In this document: positions 17,235-26,208 of the stretch, piece after piece
Layout: each line of letters opens with the position of its first letter
How positions within the stretch are numbered: position 1 is the stretch's first letter
From: Pseudonocardia petroleophila
GTDB taxonomy: Bacteria; Actinomycetota; Actinomycetes; Mycobacteriales; Pseudonocardiaceae
Length of the DNA stretch: 64,000 bases
Reading direction: 5' to 3'
Assembly (NCBI RefSeq): GCF_014235185.1
Contig: NZ_CP060131.1
Span: 3,913,501 to 3,977,500 of the forward strand
Program-made: the position numbers and the translations under genes
The notes under the pieces: generated by a model
Seen by the model: the letters and a program-made list of their open reading frames with translations, nothing else
Databases searched by the model: none
What the model was told of the DNA's origin: nothing

Positions 17235-17980
17235 TGGCCGTGGGCAGGATCGTCGCGGACTTCTCCGGGTCCGCCGTGCTGATCACCGGCGGCGCCCAGG
17301 GGATCGGGTTCGAACTGGCGCGGTACTTCGTCGACGCGGGCGCGAAGGTCGCGGTGCTTGACCGCGACCCCGACGCGTTGAAGACGGCCTGGGACGGGCA
17401 CGGCGCGGTGCGCACCTTCGCGCTGGACGTGTCCGACGCCGCCGCCGTCACGGCCGCCGTCGACGAGTTCGCCGCGTGGGCCGGGGGGATCGACGTGGCG
17501 GTGAACAACGCCGGTATCACCCGGGACACCGTGGTCTGGAAGATGACCGACGAGCAGTGGAGGTCGGTGCTCGACGTGCACCTCGGCGGCACGTTCGCGG
17601 TGACCCGGGCGGTCGTCCCGCACATGCGCCGGGCCGGTTCGGGCCGGATCGTGAACGTCACGAGCTACACCGGCATGCACGGCAACGTGGGCCAGGCCAA
17701 CTACGCGGCGGCGAAGGGCGGCATCATCGCCTTCACCAAGTCTGTGGCCAAGGAGGTCGCGCGCTTCGGCATCACGGTCAACGCGATCTCGCCCAACGCC
17801 TCGACGGCGATGGTCGCCGCGATCCCCGCGGACCGGCTGGCCGAGATGACCGCCACGGTCCCGCTGGGCCGGTTCGCGGAGCCGGTGGAGATGGCGCCCG
17901 CGGTGGCGTTCCTCGCCTCCGAGCAGGCCGCGTACGTCACGGGCGTCGTGCTGCCGGTCGACGGGGGTGTGTCGATGTGA
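17234..17980 (+). CDS. SDR family oxidoreductase, FabG-like
   Basis: A 248-residue SDR most like 3-oxoacyl-reductase/3-hydroxyacyl-CoA dehydrogenases: TGGAQGIG, VLDRD, NNAGITRDTVVWKMTDEQW (the loop typical of FabG), Ser in NVTSYTG and YAAAKGG. It is translationally coupled to the thiolase by a 1-bp overlap and to the following gene by a GTGA overlap. It is a good candidate for the hydroxyacyl-CoA dehydrogenation that feeds the thiolase. Confidence 0.87.
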   Translation: MAVGRIVADFSGSAVLITGGAQGIGFELARYFVDAGAKVAVLDRDPDALKTAWDGHGAVRTFALDVSDAAAVTAAVDEFAAWAGGIDVAVNNAGITRDTVVWKMTDEQWRSVLDVHLGGTFAVTRAVVPHMRRAGSGRIVNVTSYTGMHGNVGQANYAAAKGGIIAFTKSVAKEVARFGITVNAISPNASTAMVAAIPADRLAEMTATVPLGRFAEPVEMAPAVAFLASEQAAYVTGVVLPVDGGVSM

Positions 17981-19104
17981 CCGGCCTGAACCCGTCCGCG
18001 ACGGCGCAGGACCCGGTACCGGTCCTCGGCATCGCGGCCACGCCACTGGTCGTGGAGTCGGACGCGGTCCTCGACGAGCTGGTGTTCGACGCCGTGTCGC
18101 AGGCGCTGCGGGAGGCCGGGGTCCGCAAGCAGGAGCTGGGGCTGTCGGTCACGGCGTCACTGGACGTCTACGACGGCCGCAGCATCTCCAGTGGCCTGAC
18201 CAACGCCGCGTCGGGCGGCTACCTCGCGCAGTCCTACCGGATCGAGGGCGACGCGGGCCAGGCGATCATCGCCGCCGCGCAGGCCATCGCGGCCGGTGAC
18301 GCGGACCTGGCCGTGGCCGTTGGCGTGTACAACCCGGAGGTCTCCGCGCCGGACCGCCGCGCGTTCCTGCAGCAGATCTCCAACCTCGGCTTCGAGCCCC
18401 ACTTCGACCGGCCCGTCGGGCTGTCCGCGGAGACCGTCCTCGGCCTGCACGCCGGCCACGTCATCGACTCCGGTGAGCTGACCGAGGACGAGCTGGCCGA
18501 GATCGCGGCGGCGGAGATCAACCGGGGCGCGGCCGGGCCGCGCGCACTGCGCACCGCCCGCGTCACCGCGGCGGACGTCCTCGCGTCGGCGCCGGTCAAC
18601 GGCCCGCTCCGGGAGCTGATGCTGCCCGCGGAGTCGACCGGCGCGATCGCCGTGGTCCTCGGGTCACTGGCCCGGGCCCGCCGCGCGCTGCGCCCGCGCG
18701 CCGTCCTCACCGGATGGGGGCAGGGCACGAGCGACACGACGGCGGGCGGGCAGTGGCTGACCGACCCGGCCGCGGCCACGCGCCGCGCCGCGCAGGAGGC
18801 CTACCGACGCGCCGGGCTGGACGGACCGGCTGAGGAGGTCGGGGCGGTCGAGCTGACCGCGCCGACACCGGCGCTGCAGGGGCCCGTGCTCGACGCGCTG
18901 CGCCTGGCCGACGGCAAGGCCGAGGTCACCCCGTCCGGCGGGGTGCGCAGCTCGTACCCCGGCGTCGCGAACGGGGCGTTGCGGCTGCTCGAAGCCGTGA
19001 CGTGGCTGGAGCACAACGGGGGACGGGCGGTCGCGCACTCGACCGACCTGCTCCTCGGAACCGTCGCGGACACCGCGACCGTGCTCGTCGTGGAGGGGGT
19101 CTGA
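17977..19104 (+). CDS. Thiolase-superfamily / lipid-transfer-like protein without nucleophile Cys
   Basis: A 375-residue thiolase-fold protein (SCP-x/Ltp group), GTG start overlapping the previous stop. At the place of the nucleophilic Cys (CASG in condensing enzymes) it reads RIEGDAGQAIIAAAQA, so it cannot act as a normal thiolase. The late segment SGGVRSSYPGVANGALRLLEA replaces the usual His loop. With the next two genes it makes a thiolase-like/thiolase-like/DUF35 set. In sterol-degrading actinobacteria an Ltp2-DUF35 pair is a retro-aldolase on beta-hydroxyacyl-CoA; a similar role is inferred here. Confidence 0.72.
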   Translation: MTGLNPSATAQDPVPVLGIAATPLVVESDAVLDELVFDAVSQALREAGVRKQELGLSVTASLDVYDGRSISSGLTNAASGGYLAQSYRIEGDAGQAIIAAAQAIAAGDADLAVAVGVYNPEVSAPDRRAFLQQISNLGFEPHFDRPVGLSAETVLGLHAGHVIDSGELTEDELAEIAAAEINRGAAGPRALRTARVTAADVLASAPVNGPLRELMLPAESTGAIAVVLGSLARARRALRPRAVLTGWGQGTSDTTAGGQWLTDPAAATRRAAQEAYRRAGLDGPAEEVGAVELTAPTPALQGPVLDALRLADGKAEVTPSGGVRSSYPGVANGALRLLEAVTWLEHNGGRAVAHSTDLLLGTVADTATVLVVEGV

Positions 19105-20282
19105 TGGCCGCGCGTGCCGTGATAGCCGGGGTCGGGATCACCGCGGCGACCTCGCCGCGACGGCAGGAGTCGTCGTCGCTGGAGCTGGTCCAGGAGGCGG
19201 TCTGGGGCGCCCTGGAGCACTCCGGTGCCTCGCCGTCGTCCCTGGACGGGATCGTCATCGGCAACATCGACGGCTTCGAGGGCACCGTCCTGGGGGCCAA
19301 GCACGTCGTGCGCAGGCTCGGTCTGGGCACGGAGCTGCCGGTGTCGATCCTCAACACCGGGGGCACCACGGGCGGCAACCTGATGCAGGTCGCCGCGCGC
19401 CAGGTGCGCTCCGGGGACCGGAGCCGGGTGCTGTGCATCGGCGGCCCGACTTTCTTCGGATCGGTCGACCTGCAGGCCGCGATCAACACGAACTCGCCGA
19501 TGGTCGTCGAGCAGCCCCTCGGGATGGGCGCCTACCACATGGGCGCGTTCTACCCGAGCGCCTACGCGGAGCGGTTCGGGGCGACCGTCGAGGACTTCGC
19601 GGTGAGCGCGGTGCAGGACCACGAGCACGCCTCGCGCAACCCCTACGCGCACCTGCGCAACACCCTCACGATCGACAACGTCGTCGGTGCCCGGCCGCTG
19701 TCGAGCCCGATGACGATGGCGATGGTCTGCCCGGTCTCCACGTCGGCGAACGCGCTGCTGATCAGTTCCGAGGAGGGTGCGGCGGACCTGGGACCGACCC
19801 CGGTGCTGATCCGCGCCATGGGCACCAGCAGCGACCCCTACCTGGGCGGCGGGAAGAACGACTTCGCCGCGATGGAGAACCTCGCCATCCTGGCGGCGCA
19901 GGTCTACCGGCTCGCCGACGTCCGCGATCCGCTCGCCGACATCGACGTGGCGGAGGTCTTCTCGCCCTACGCCCCGATGCAGCCGATGCAGCTGGAGGCG
20001 CTCGGCTTCGCGCCGCCCGGCGGCGGCATCGACCTGATCCGGTCCGGTGGCACGCGGATCGACGGCGCCATCCCGGTCAACCTGTCCGGCGGACCGCTGT
20101 GCACCAACGCCGGTGTGGCCGGAGAGCTCGCCCCGTACGTCTACGTCGCCCTGCAGCTCATGGGCGACGCACCACCGGAGATGCAGGTCCACGGCGCACG
20201 TCGCGGACTCGCCCACGGCACCGGCGGCACGTTCTTCCAGTTCGAGAACCTGGCCGTCCTGGAGAGGCAGGAACGCTCATGA
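19104..20282 (+). CDS. Thiolase-like lipid-transfer (Ltp2-type) protein
   Basis: A 392-residue thiolase-fold protein of the lipid-transfer group. The nucleophile position reads ILNTGGTTGGNLMQVA, again without Cys. The C-terminal signature GGPLCTNAGVAGELAP and the closing RGLAHGTGGTFFQFENLAVLER are typical of SCP-x/Ltp proteins that work with a DUF35 partner. ATG 19104 overlaps the previous stop by 1 bp and its own stop overlaps the DUF35 start by 3 bp, which implies equimolar production of the three proteins. Confidence 0.8.
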   Translation: MAARAVIAGVGITAATSPRRQESSSLELVQEAVWGALEHSGASPSSLDGIVIGNIDGFEGTVLGAKHVVRRLGLGTELPVSILNTGGTTGGNLMQVAARQVRSGDRSRVLCIGGPTFFGSVDLQAAINTNSPMVVEQPLGMGAYHMGAFYPSAYAERFGATVEDFAVSAVQDHEHASRNPYAHLRNTLTIDNVVGARPLSSPMTMAMVCPVSTSANALLISSEEGAADLGPTPVLIRAMGTSSDPYLGGGKNDFAAMENLAILAAQVYRLADVRDPLADIDVAEVFSPYAPMQPMQLEALGFAPPGGGIDLIRSGGTRIDGAIPVNLSGGPLCTNAGVAGELAPYVYVALQLMGDAPPEMQVHGARRGLAHGTGGTFFQFENLAVLERQERS

Positions 20283-20737
20283 GCACGCCCATCACGACCC
20301 AGCGGGTGCACTGGGACCTCGACTACGACGTCCACCTCGGAGCCACGTGGGGCCGGTTCATGGAAGGGCTGACGAGGCGCACGATCCTCGCCAACGCCTG
20401 CCCGGACTGCAGCCGGGTGTTCGTCCCGCCCCAGGCCTACTGCGAGGCCTGCTTCGTGCGCACCGACACCTGGCAGGAGCTGCCCCCGGAAGGCGTGGTC
20501 GAGGCCTTCACCGTGGCCTGGCAGAGCTTCCGCGGCGGCCCGACCCCGCCGTACGCAATCGCGGGCATCCGACTCGACGGAGCCTCCACCCTGCTCATGC
20601 ACTACGTCCGCGGGCTGGACCTGTCCGACCCGTCGGCGGTGCGTGAGCAACTGCCCTCGGGCACCCGCGTGCGCGCCGTCTGGGCCGACGAGCGCACCGG
20701 CCAGATCCTCGACATCTCGCACTTCGAGAAGACCTGA
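20279..20737 (+). CDS. Zn-ribbon OB-fold (DUF35/ChsH2-type) protein
   Basis: A 152-residue DUF35 protein: N-terminal helix, a rubredoxin-like zinc knuckle CPDC...CEAC (about residues 40-60), then an OB-fold. Such proteins are obligate partners of thiolase-like acyltransferases and aldolases, where they help position acyl-CoA. It overlaps the preceding Ltp-like gene. Last gene of the thiolase operon; the next regulon promoter begins 19 bp after its stop. Confidence 0.85.
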   Translation: MSTPITTQRVHWDLDYDVHLGATWGRFMEGLTRRTILANACPDCSRVFVPPQAYCEACFVRTDTWQELPPEGVVEAFTVAWQSFRGGPTPPYAIAGIRLDGASTLLMHYVRGLDLSDPSAVREQLPSGTRVRAVWADERTGQILDISHFEKT

Positions 20738-20755
20738 CCGGACCGGTCCGCGATC

Positions 20756-20800
20756 TGTAGCGCAATGCGACAACGACCGGCCCCCACACGCTGCCAGCCT
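20756..20800 (+). promoter_or_regulatory. Regulon promoter of the monooxygenase operon
   Basis: TGTAGCGCAATGCGACA (20756-20772). The expected -10 position holds CAGCCT (20795-20800), weaker than at the other promoters. It precedes the luciferase-like monooxygenase, hydrolase and SDR genes. Confidence 0.6.
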
Positions 20801-20894
20801 TGAGTCCCAGGTCACACGAGCCGGCCGGTGGCCAGGCCGTGACCCCACATCTCGTGCAGTCCCGAACCGCTCTTGCGTGCGCCTAGGAGGCCCC

Positions 20895-21962
20895 GTGAAG
20901 GTCCACATGACCAACCTCATCCAGAACTACAACAACGCCAGCTCCGACTACGACATCTATCAGGACCAGATCGCGCTGTCGCTGCGTGCGGACGCCGACG
21001 GGTACGAGAGCATCGGCTGCGTCGAGCACCACTTCGACCCCGGCTACTCGATGTGTCCCGACAACACCCAGTTCCTGTCCTACATCGCCGGACGCACCAC
21101 CAACGCCAAGGTGCACACGACCGCGGTGATCCTGCCGTGGAACGACCCGATGCGCGTCGTCGAGAAGATCGCGCTGCTCGACAACCTGTCCGACGGCCGG
21201 GCGATCTTCGGCATGGGCCGCGGGCTGGCGCGCCGGGAGTTCGAGGGCTTCGGCATCGAGATGGGCGAGTCCCGCGAGCGCTTCGACGAGGCCGCCGAGA
21301 TGATCATCCGCGGTCTGGAAGCCGGGTACGTCGAGGGCGACGGCAAGTACTACGCGCAGAAGCGCGTCCCGGTGCACCCCGCCCCGCTGGCCACCTTCCG
21401 AGGCCGCACCACCTGTGTCGCGATGAGCCCGGACTCCGCGGTGGCGGCGGGCAGGCTGGGCGTGGCGATGATGGCGTTCATCCAGGGCCCGATGGAGACC
21501 ATGCACCTGCCGATGATCGAGCAGTACCGCGAGGCGTACCGGGAGACCCACGGCGGTGAGGCCCCGGCACCTCTGATGATCGACCTGACCTACTGCCACC
21601 GCGACGCCGACGAGGCCCGCAGGGTCGCCTACGAGCACGTCGGCAACTACTACATGAGCTGCGTCGAGCACTACGAGTTCGGCGGCCGGCACTTCGAGAG
21701 CACCACCGGGTACGCGTCCTACGCCGCGGCGAAGCAGGCCATCGACGAGTACGGCCTCGAGGCCGTCGTCGACATCTACGTCAACGGCCAGATCTGGGGC
21801 ACCCCGGAGCAGATGATCGCCAAGCACGAGGAGCGCAAGGCGATCGTCGGTGCCTACGAGCCGATCATGGTGTTCCAGTACGGCGGCCTGATGGGCGAGA
21901 AGGCGGCGGGCAGCTACGACCTGTTCACCTCGGAGGTCCTGCCCACCCTCCAGAAGATGTGA
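20895..21962 (+). CDS. LLM-class (luciferase-like) flavin-dependent monooxygenase
   Basis: A 355-residue TIM-barrel flavin-dependent oxidoreductase of the bacterial-luciferase family. Family blocks include VEHHFDPGYSMCPDNTQFLS, ILPWNDPMRVVEKIALLDNL, GRAIFGMGRGLARREFEGFG and TPEQMIAKHEE. The family includes limonene 1,2-monooxygenase and the type II Baeyer-Villiger enzymes, which use FMNH2 from a separate reductase; a reductase gene lies in the same regulon at 36500. F420 use is possible but less consistent with that reductase. GTG 20895 follows AGGAGG. It is first in an apparent operon with the hydrolase at 22001 and the SDR at 23019. Confidence 0.83.
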   Translation: MKVHMTNLIQNYNNASSDYDIYQDQIALSLRADADGYESIGCVEHHFDPGYSMCPDNTQFLSYIAGRTTNAKVHTTAVILPWNDPMRVVEKIALLDNLSDGRAIFGMGRGLARREFEGFGIEMGESRERFDEAAEMIIRGLEAGYVEGDGKYYAQKRVPVHPAPLATFRGRTTCVAMSPDSAVAAGRLGVAMMAFIQGPMETMHLPMIEQYREAYRETHGGEAPAPLMIDLTYCHRDADEARRVAYEHVGNYYMSCVEHYEFGGRHFESTTGYASYAAAKQAIDEYGLEAVVDIYVNGQIWGTPEQMIAKHEERKAIVGAYEPIMVFQYGGLMGEKAAGSYDLFTSEVLPTLQKM

Positions 21963-22000
21963 CCTGACCCCGTTGATCACCGACGATCGAGGAGACCCTC

Positions 22001-22894
22001 ATGGCGAGTGCTGAACTGTCCCGGGCCCGTGACCTGCTGACCCACCTGGTCTCCGAGCCCGAGGCCGACATGAACGACTACCGCAGGCTCTACGACGAGG
22101 TCCTCGCGAACTTCGAGCTGCCCGCCGACGCCGAGGTCGAGCACGTCGACGCCGGCGGGGTGCCCGCGATCTGGGTGAGCGCACCCGGGACGTCGCGGGA
22201 CCAGGCCGTCGTGCTGGTGCACGGCGGCGGCTGGTGCATGGGCAACGCGAACGGGTACCAGGAGTTCGGCTACCGGATCTCGAAGGCCGCCGATGCTCGC
22301 GTGCTGGTCGTGGACTACCGGTTGGCCCCGGAGAACCCGTTCCCCGCCCCGCTGGACGACACGGTGGCCGCCTACCGGTGGGCCCGTGAGCAGGACGGTG
22401 TGCGCCGGGTCGCGTTCGTCGGCGACTCCGCGGGCGGCGGGCTCGTCGTCTCCGCGCTGGTGAAGCTGCGCGAGGACGGGGACCCGGCCCCGTCGGCGTC
22501 CGTGGTGTGCTCGCCGTTGGTCGACCTGGCGGGGGAAGGGGCGTCGCTGACCGAGCGGGCCCACCTCGATCCGCTGCCCGCGGCGGCGCTCGTCACCGCG
22601 ATGGGCGGCGCCTACCTCGGCGGTGCCGAACCGAAGTCCACCCCGCTGGCCTCGCCGCTCTACGCGGACCTGGCCGGCCTCCCGCCGCTCAAGGTCTACG
22701 TCGGGACGGACGAGGGGCTGCACGACGACTCGGTCCGCCTCGTCGAGCGGATCACCGCGGCGGGTGGGCAGGCCGAGCTCGAGATCGGGCAGGACATGGT
22801 GCACATCTGGCCGGTCTTCTCCTTCCTGCCCGAGGCGCAGGCGGCGACCAGCGGCATCGGCGATTTCCTCCGCAAGGGTTTCGCCGCCGAGTAG
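22001..22894 (+). CDS. Alpha/beta hydrolase, HSL (GDXG) family; candidate lactone hydrolase
   Basis: 297 residues with the HSL-family signatures: oxyanion motif HGGGW, nucleophile elbow GDSAGGG, Asp in [10 protein letters not shown] and His in DMVHIWP, in the usual order. The family includes the monoterpene epsilon-lactone hydrolase of Rhodococcus, and the gene is directly downstream of a luciferase-like monooxygenase, so hydrolysis of the lactone that enzyme would make is the natural inference. An ordinary esterase is the alternative. ATG 22001 has GAGGAG 8 bp upstream. Confidence 0.83.
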   Translation: MASAELSRARDLLTHLVSEPEADMNDYRRLYDEVLANFELPADAEVEHVDAGGVPAIWVSAPGTSRDQAVVLVHGGGWCMGNANGYQEFGYRISKAADARVLVVDYRLAPENPFPAPLDDTVAAYRWAREQDGVRRVAFVGDSAGGGLVVSALVKLREDGDPAPSASVVCSPLVDLAGEGASLTERAHLDPLPAAALVTAMGGAYLGGAEPKSTPLASPLYADLAGLPPLKVYVGTDEGLHDDSVRLVERITAAGGQAELEIGQDMVHIWPVFSFLPEAQAATSGIGDFLRKGFAAE

Positions 22895-23018
22895 CTCCGC
22901 GTGTGCGCGGTGGGTGGTGCTCCCGGGCGCCGTCCACTGCGCACCCCCCATGTCTCGACGGGCGAGGGCCGCCGCGGCCGCTCGCCCGCACACCCGATCC
23001 GAGGGCAAGGAGAACGCG

Positions 23019-23858
23019 ATGGGCAGGTTCGACGGCAAGGTGGTCCTGATCACCGGGGCTGGACGCGGGCAGGGGCGTTCGGACGCCGTCCGCTTCGCGG
23101 AGGAGGGTGCCGACATCGTCGCCCTGGACGTGTGCCACGACCTCGACACCGTCCCGTACCCGCTGGCGACCTCGGCGGACCTCGCCGAGACCGTCAAGGA
23201 GGTGGAGAGCCGGGATCGACGGATCCTGTCCTTCGAGGCCGACACGCGGGACTACGGACGGCTCGAGGCGGTCGTCGACGAGACGGTGTCCGAGTTCGGC
23301 CGGATCGACATCGTCGTGGCGAACGCCGGGATCTGCACCGCGGCCCCCATCTGGGAGCTGACGCAGGAGACGTGGAAGGAGATGATCGACGTCAACCTGA
23401 CCGGTGTCTTCAACCCGGTCCGCGCGGCACTGCCGACCATCATGGCCCAGGGTCCGGGCGGAGCGATCGTGCTGACGAGCTCGGCCGCCGGGCTGAACGC
23501 CTTCCCGAACATGGGGCACTACACCGCAGCCAAGCACGGGGTGACCGGCCTGATGCGCAGCCTCGCGGTCGAGCTCGCGCCGCACGGCATCCGGGCGAAC
23601 TCGGTCCACCCGACCACGGTGGACACGCCGATGGTGCAGAACCCGGCGTTCTGGGCCCTGCTGGGTGCACAGGACGCCGAGGGTGCGCAGCCGGGTTTCC
23701 GGTCCCTCAACGCGCTGCGGGTCCCGTACGTCGAGGCCGTCGACATCAGCAACGCCGTGCTCTACCTGGCCTCCGAGGAGGCCAGGTACGTGACGGGGGT
23801 GGCACTCCCGGTCGACGCCGGCGGGGCGATGCCGTACCGCATCCCGCACAGCGCCTGA
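23019..23858 (+). CDS. Mycofactocin-coupled SDR (carveol dehydrogenase-like)
   Basis: A 279-residue SDR with TGAGRGQGR, ANAG and the catalytic Ser154/155, Tyr168, Lys172. It has the diagnostic insertion after the second strand (about residues 39-62, CHDLDTVPYPLATSADLAET) of the mycofactocin-associated SDR family, whose bound NAD does not exchange and is reoxidised through mycofactocin. The closest characterised member is carveol dehydrogenase. No mycofactocin biosynthesis genes are in the window, so the host would have to supply the cofactor. AAGGAG precedes ATG 23019. Confidence 0.85.
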   Translation: MGRFDGKVVLITGAGRGQGRSDAVRFAEEGADIVALDVCHDLDTVPYPLATSADLAETVKEVESRDRRILSFEADTRDYGRLEAVVDETVSEFGRIDIVVANAGICTAAPIWELTQETWKEMIDVNLTGVFNPVRAALPTIMAQGPGGAIVLTSSAAGLNAFPNMGHYTAAKHGVTGLMRSLAVELAPHGIRANSVHPTTVDTPMVQNPAFWALLGAQDAEGAQPGFRSLNALRVPYVEAVDISNAVLYLASEEARYVTGVALPVDAGGAMPYRIPHSA

Positions 23859-23867
23859 CCGCGAGGC

Positions 23868-23911
23868 GACGACGTGGGGGGTGCGGCCGACGGCCGCACC
23901 CCCACGTCGTC
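23868..23911. terminator. Bidirectional terminator between convergent SDR genes
   Basis: GACGACGTGGGGGGTGCGGCC and its complement meet around a 3-nt loop (stem of about 20 bp), exactly between the stop codons of the two mycofactocin-type SDR genes. Confidence 0.8.
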
Positions 23912-23917
23912 GTGTCG

Positions 23918-24757
23918 CTACTTGACGAGCAGCCCGGCGTCGATGGGCAGCGGCACCCCGGTGATCAGCCGCGCATCCTCCGACGCGAGGAACACCAGCG
24001 CCCTGCTGATGTCGACCGGCTCGGCCCAGGCCACGGGGAGGGCGTGCATGCTCGCCGAGGCGACCTCGAAGTCGTCCCGGGTCGGGTTCTCGAGGTCGGG
24101 CCGGAAGATCTTGTAGGTGGCGTCGTTCATCAGCATCGCGGTGTCCACCTGCGTCGGGTGCACGCTGTTGACGCGGATGGAGTGCGGGGCGAGCTCCGCG
24201 GCGAGGACGCGCATCAGGCCCACCACCCCGTGCTTGGCGGCGGTGTACGCCCCGATGCCCTGGTAGCCGCGCAGACCGGCCATGGAGCTGGTGAGGATCA
24301 TCGATCCGCCCCGGCCGCCCTCGATCAGGTGCGGCACCGCGGCCTTGCAGGTCTTCCACACGCCGGTCAGGTTGATACCGAGCATCTGCTCCCAGGCGTC
24401 GTCGGTGATCTCGTGCGCCGGCACCGAGTTGGCGGCGATCCCGGCGTTCGCGGCGACGACGTCGAGCCGGCCGAACTCCGCGACACCGGCGTCGAGGGCG
24501 GACTTCAGGGCCGCCCCGTCCCGGACGTCGACCTCGGAGGTCACGACGCGCCGGTCGAGCTTTTCGACCTCCGCCGCGGTCTCGGCCAGCTCGGCGGCGG
24601 AGCCCAATCGGTAGCCGAGGCCCAGTTCGGGGAGGTCGTGGGCGATGTCCACCGCGATGATGTCGGCGCCCTCGCGGGCGAGCTCGATCGCGTGGCTGCG
24701 GCCCTGACCGCGGGCAGCGCCGGTGACGAAGGCGACCTTGCCGTCGAGACGACCCAT
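23918..24757 (-). CDS. Mycofactocin-coupled SDR (second copy)
   Basis: 279 residues, same length and architecture as the convergent gene at 23019: TGAARGQGR, the inserted segment around AHDLPELGLGYRLGS, ANAG, YTAAKHG and the terminal GVPLPIDAGLLVK. The two are clearly paralogues but well diverged, so they probably act on different alcohols or stereoisomers. The start is ATG 24757 with GGAG upstream; the open frame to 24940 crosses its own promoter and is ignored. Confidence 0.85.
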   Translation of the reverse strand: MGRLDGKVAFVTGAARGQGRSHAIELAREGADIIAVDIAHDLPELGLGYRLGSAAELAETAAEVEKLDRRVVTSEVDVRDGAALKSALDAGVAEFGRLDVVAANAGIAANSVPAHEITDDAWEQMLGINLTGVWKTCKAAVPHLIEGGRGGSMILTSSMAGLRGYQGIGAYTAAKHGVVGLMRVLAAELAPHSIRVNSVHPTQVDTAMLMNDATYKIFRPDLENPTRDDFEVASASMHALPVAWAEPVDISRALVFLASEDARLITGVPLPIDAGLLVK

Positions 24758-24816
24758 GTGAGTTTCTCCGTTCTGGAGCGAGCCGGGCGGGACCGCCGCG
24801 GCCGAGTGCGGCGGCG

Positions 24817-24861
24817 ACGCTAGCCAGGGGCGTGGCGCCCTCGGTGTCGCAATCCGCTCCA
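24817..24861 (-). promoter_or_regulatory. Regulon promoter of the second mycofactocin-type SDR
   Basis: On the minus strand TGGAGCGGATTGCGACA (24861-24845) and -10 TAGCGT (24822-24817). It is divergent from the promoter at 24893, 31 bp apart. Confidence 0.75.
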
Positions 24862-24892
24862 CCTCTCCTCCCGGACCCGAGGTCAGGAGCGT

Positions 24893-24937
24893 TGTCGCGG
24901 TTTGCGACAACCACCGGGGGCGTCTCGCTCCTAGCGT
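24893..24937 (+). promoter_or_regulatory. Regulon promoter of the paired acyl-CoA dehydrogenases
   Basis: TGTCGC-GGTTT-GCGACA (24893-24909) is a perfect palindrome, extended by GT/AC on each side to 8-bp arms. The -10 TAGCGT is at 24932-24937. Confidence 0.8.
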
Positions 24938-24990
24938 CAAGCCGAGATCGGCGGCCGTGCACGTGGTCGTCTCTGACGAGAAGGGCGACC

Positions 24991-26208
24991 GTGACCAGTA
25001 CCGCGACCGCGCCGGGCTCGAGCGGATCCCTGGACGCGGACGGCCTCGCTGCCCGGGTTCAGGCCCTGCTCGACGACCACGACCCGGCCACCACCGACCG
25101 GATCGACTTCCTCCGCACCCGCTTCGACGCCGGCCTGGCCTGGGTGCACTACCCGGAGGGCCTCGGCGGTCTCGGTGCCGATCCCGGCCTCCAGCCAGAG
25201 GTGGACGTCGCCCTGGCCGCGGCCGGGGCCCCGGACAACCGGCCGCACACCAACATCATCGGGTTGGGCATGGCCGCGCCGAGCATCCTGCGTTTCGGCA
25301 CGCCTGATCAGCAGCGGCGCTGGCTGCGCCCGCTGTGGACGGGAGAGGAGATCTGGTGCCAGCTCTTCAGCGAGCCGGGTGCCGGATCGGACCTGGCGAA
25401 CGTCGCGACGAGCGCTCGGCCCGACGGTGACGGCTGGGTGGTCAACGGTCAGAAGGTGTGGACCTCGCTGGCCCACGACGCGACCTGGGCCATCCTCGTC
25501 GCGCGCACCGACCCGGCGCTGCCCAAGCACCGCGGCCTCACGTTCTTCGTCTGCGACATGAGCGCGCCCGGGGTGGACGTCCGCCCGCTGCGGCAGATCA
25601 CCGGTGAGAGCGAGTTCAACGAGGTCTACCTCGACGACGTCCGCATCCCCGACGACCAGCGCCTCGGCGAGGTCGGACAGGGCTGGGCGGTCACGCAGAA
25701 CACCCTGATGAACGAGCGCGTCGCGATTGGCGGCGGGACCATCCCGCGAGAGAGCGGCGCGATCGGTGAGCTGGTGAAGGCGTGGAGGGAGCACCCCGAG
25801 CGGCGGACCGCGGGCCTGCACGACCAGGTGCTTCGGTTCTGGGTCGAGGCCGAGGCGGGTCGGCTCACGGCAGAGCGGCTGGGTCAGCAGCAGGCCGCGG
25901 GCCTGCCCGGGCCCGAAGGCTCCGGCGCCAAGCTCACCCACGCCCGGCTCAACCAGCAGGTCTCCGCGCTCGAGCTGGACCTGCTGGGGGACGAGGCACT
26001 CCGGTACGGCGACTATTCCGCCCGCCGCCCCGTCCTGGTCGCCCACGCCGACAGCCCGGCGGGCTGGCGCTACCTGCGGGCCAAGGGCAACTCCATCGAG
26101 GGCGGCACCTCGGAGATCATGCGCAACATCATCGCCGAGCGGGTGCTCGGCCTGCCGCCCGAGGCGCGTGCGGACAAGGACACCCCGTGGAAGGAATTGC
26201 CCCGATGA
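24991..26208 (+). CDS. Acyl-CoA dehydrogenase, subunit of a probable heteromer
   Basis: 405 residues: LFSEPGAGSDLANVAT, NGQKVWTSLAHDATW, the substrate-side GESEFNEVYLDDVRIP and the C-terminal NSIEGGTSEIMRNIIAERVLGLP. The next gene overlaps it by 4 bp and encodes a second, divergent acyl-CoA dehydrogenase. This matches the FadE28/FadE29 (ChsE1-ChsE2) pattern of alpha2-beta2 enzymes, used in actinobacteria for bulky ring- or side-chain-CoA substrates. GTG 24991 has AAGGG upstream. Confidence 0.87.
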   Translation: MTSTATAPGSSGSLDADGLAARVQALLDDHDPATTDRIDFLRTRFDAGLAWVHYPEGLGGLGADPGLQPEVDVALAAAGAPDNRPHTNIIGLGMAAPSILRFGTPDQQRRWLRPLWTGEEIWCQLFSEPGAGSDLANVATSARPDGDGWVVNGQKVWTSLAHDATWAILVARTDPALPKHRGLTFFVCDMSAPGVDVRPLRQITGESEFNEVYLDDVRIPDDQRLGEVGQGWAVTQNTLMNERVAIGGGTIPRESGAIGELVKAWREHPERRTAGLHDQVLRFWVEAEAGRLTAERLGQQQAAGLPGPEGSGAKLTHARLNQQVSALELDLLGDEALRYGDYSARRPVLVAHADSPAGWRYLRAKGNSIEGGTSEIMRNIIAERVLGLPPEARADKDTPWKELPR

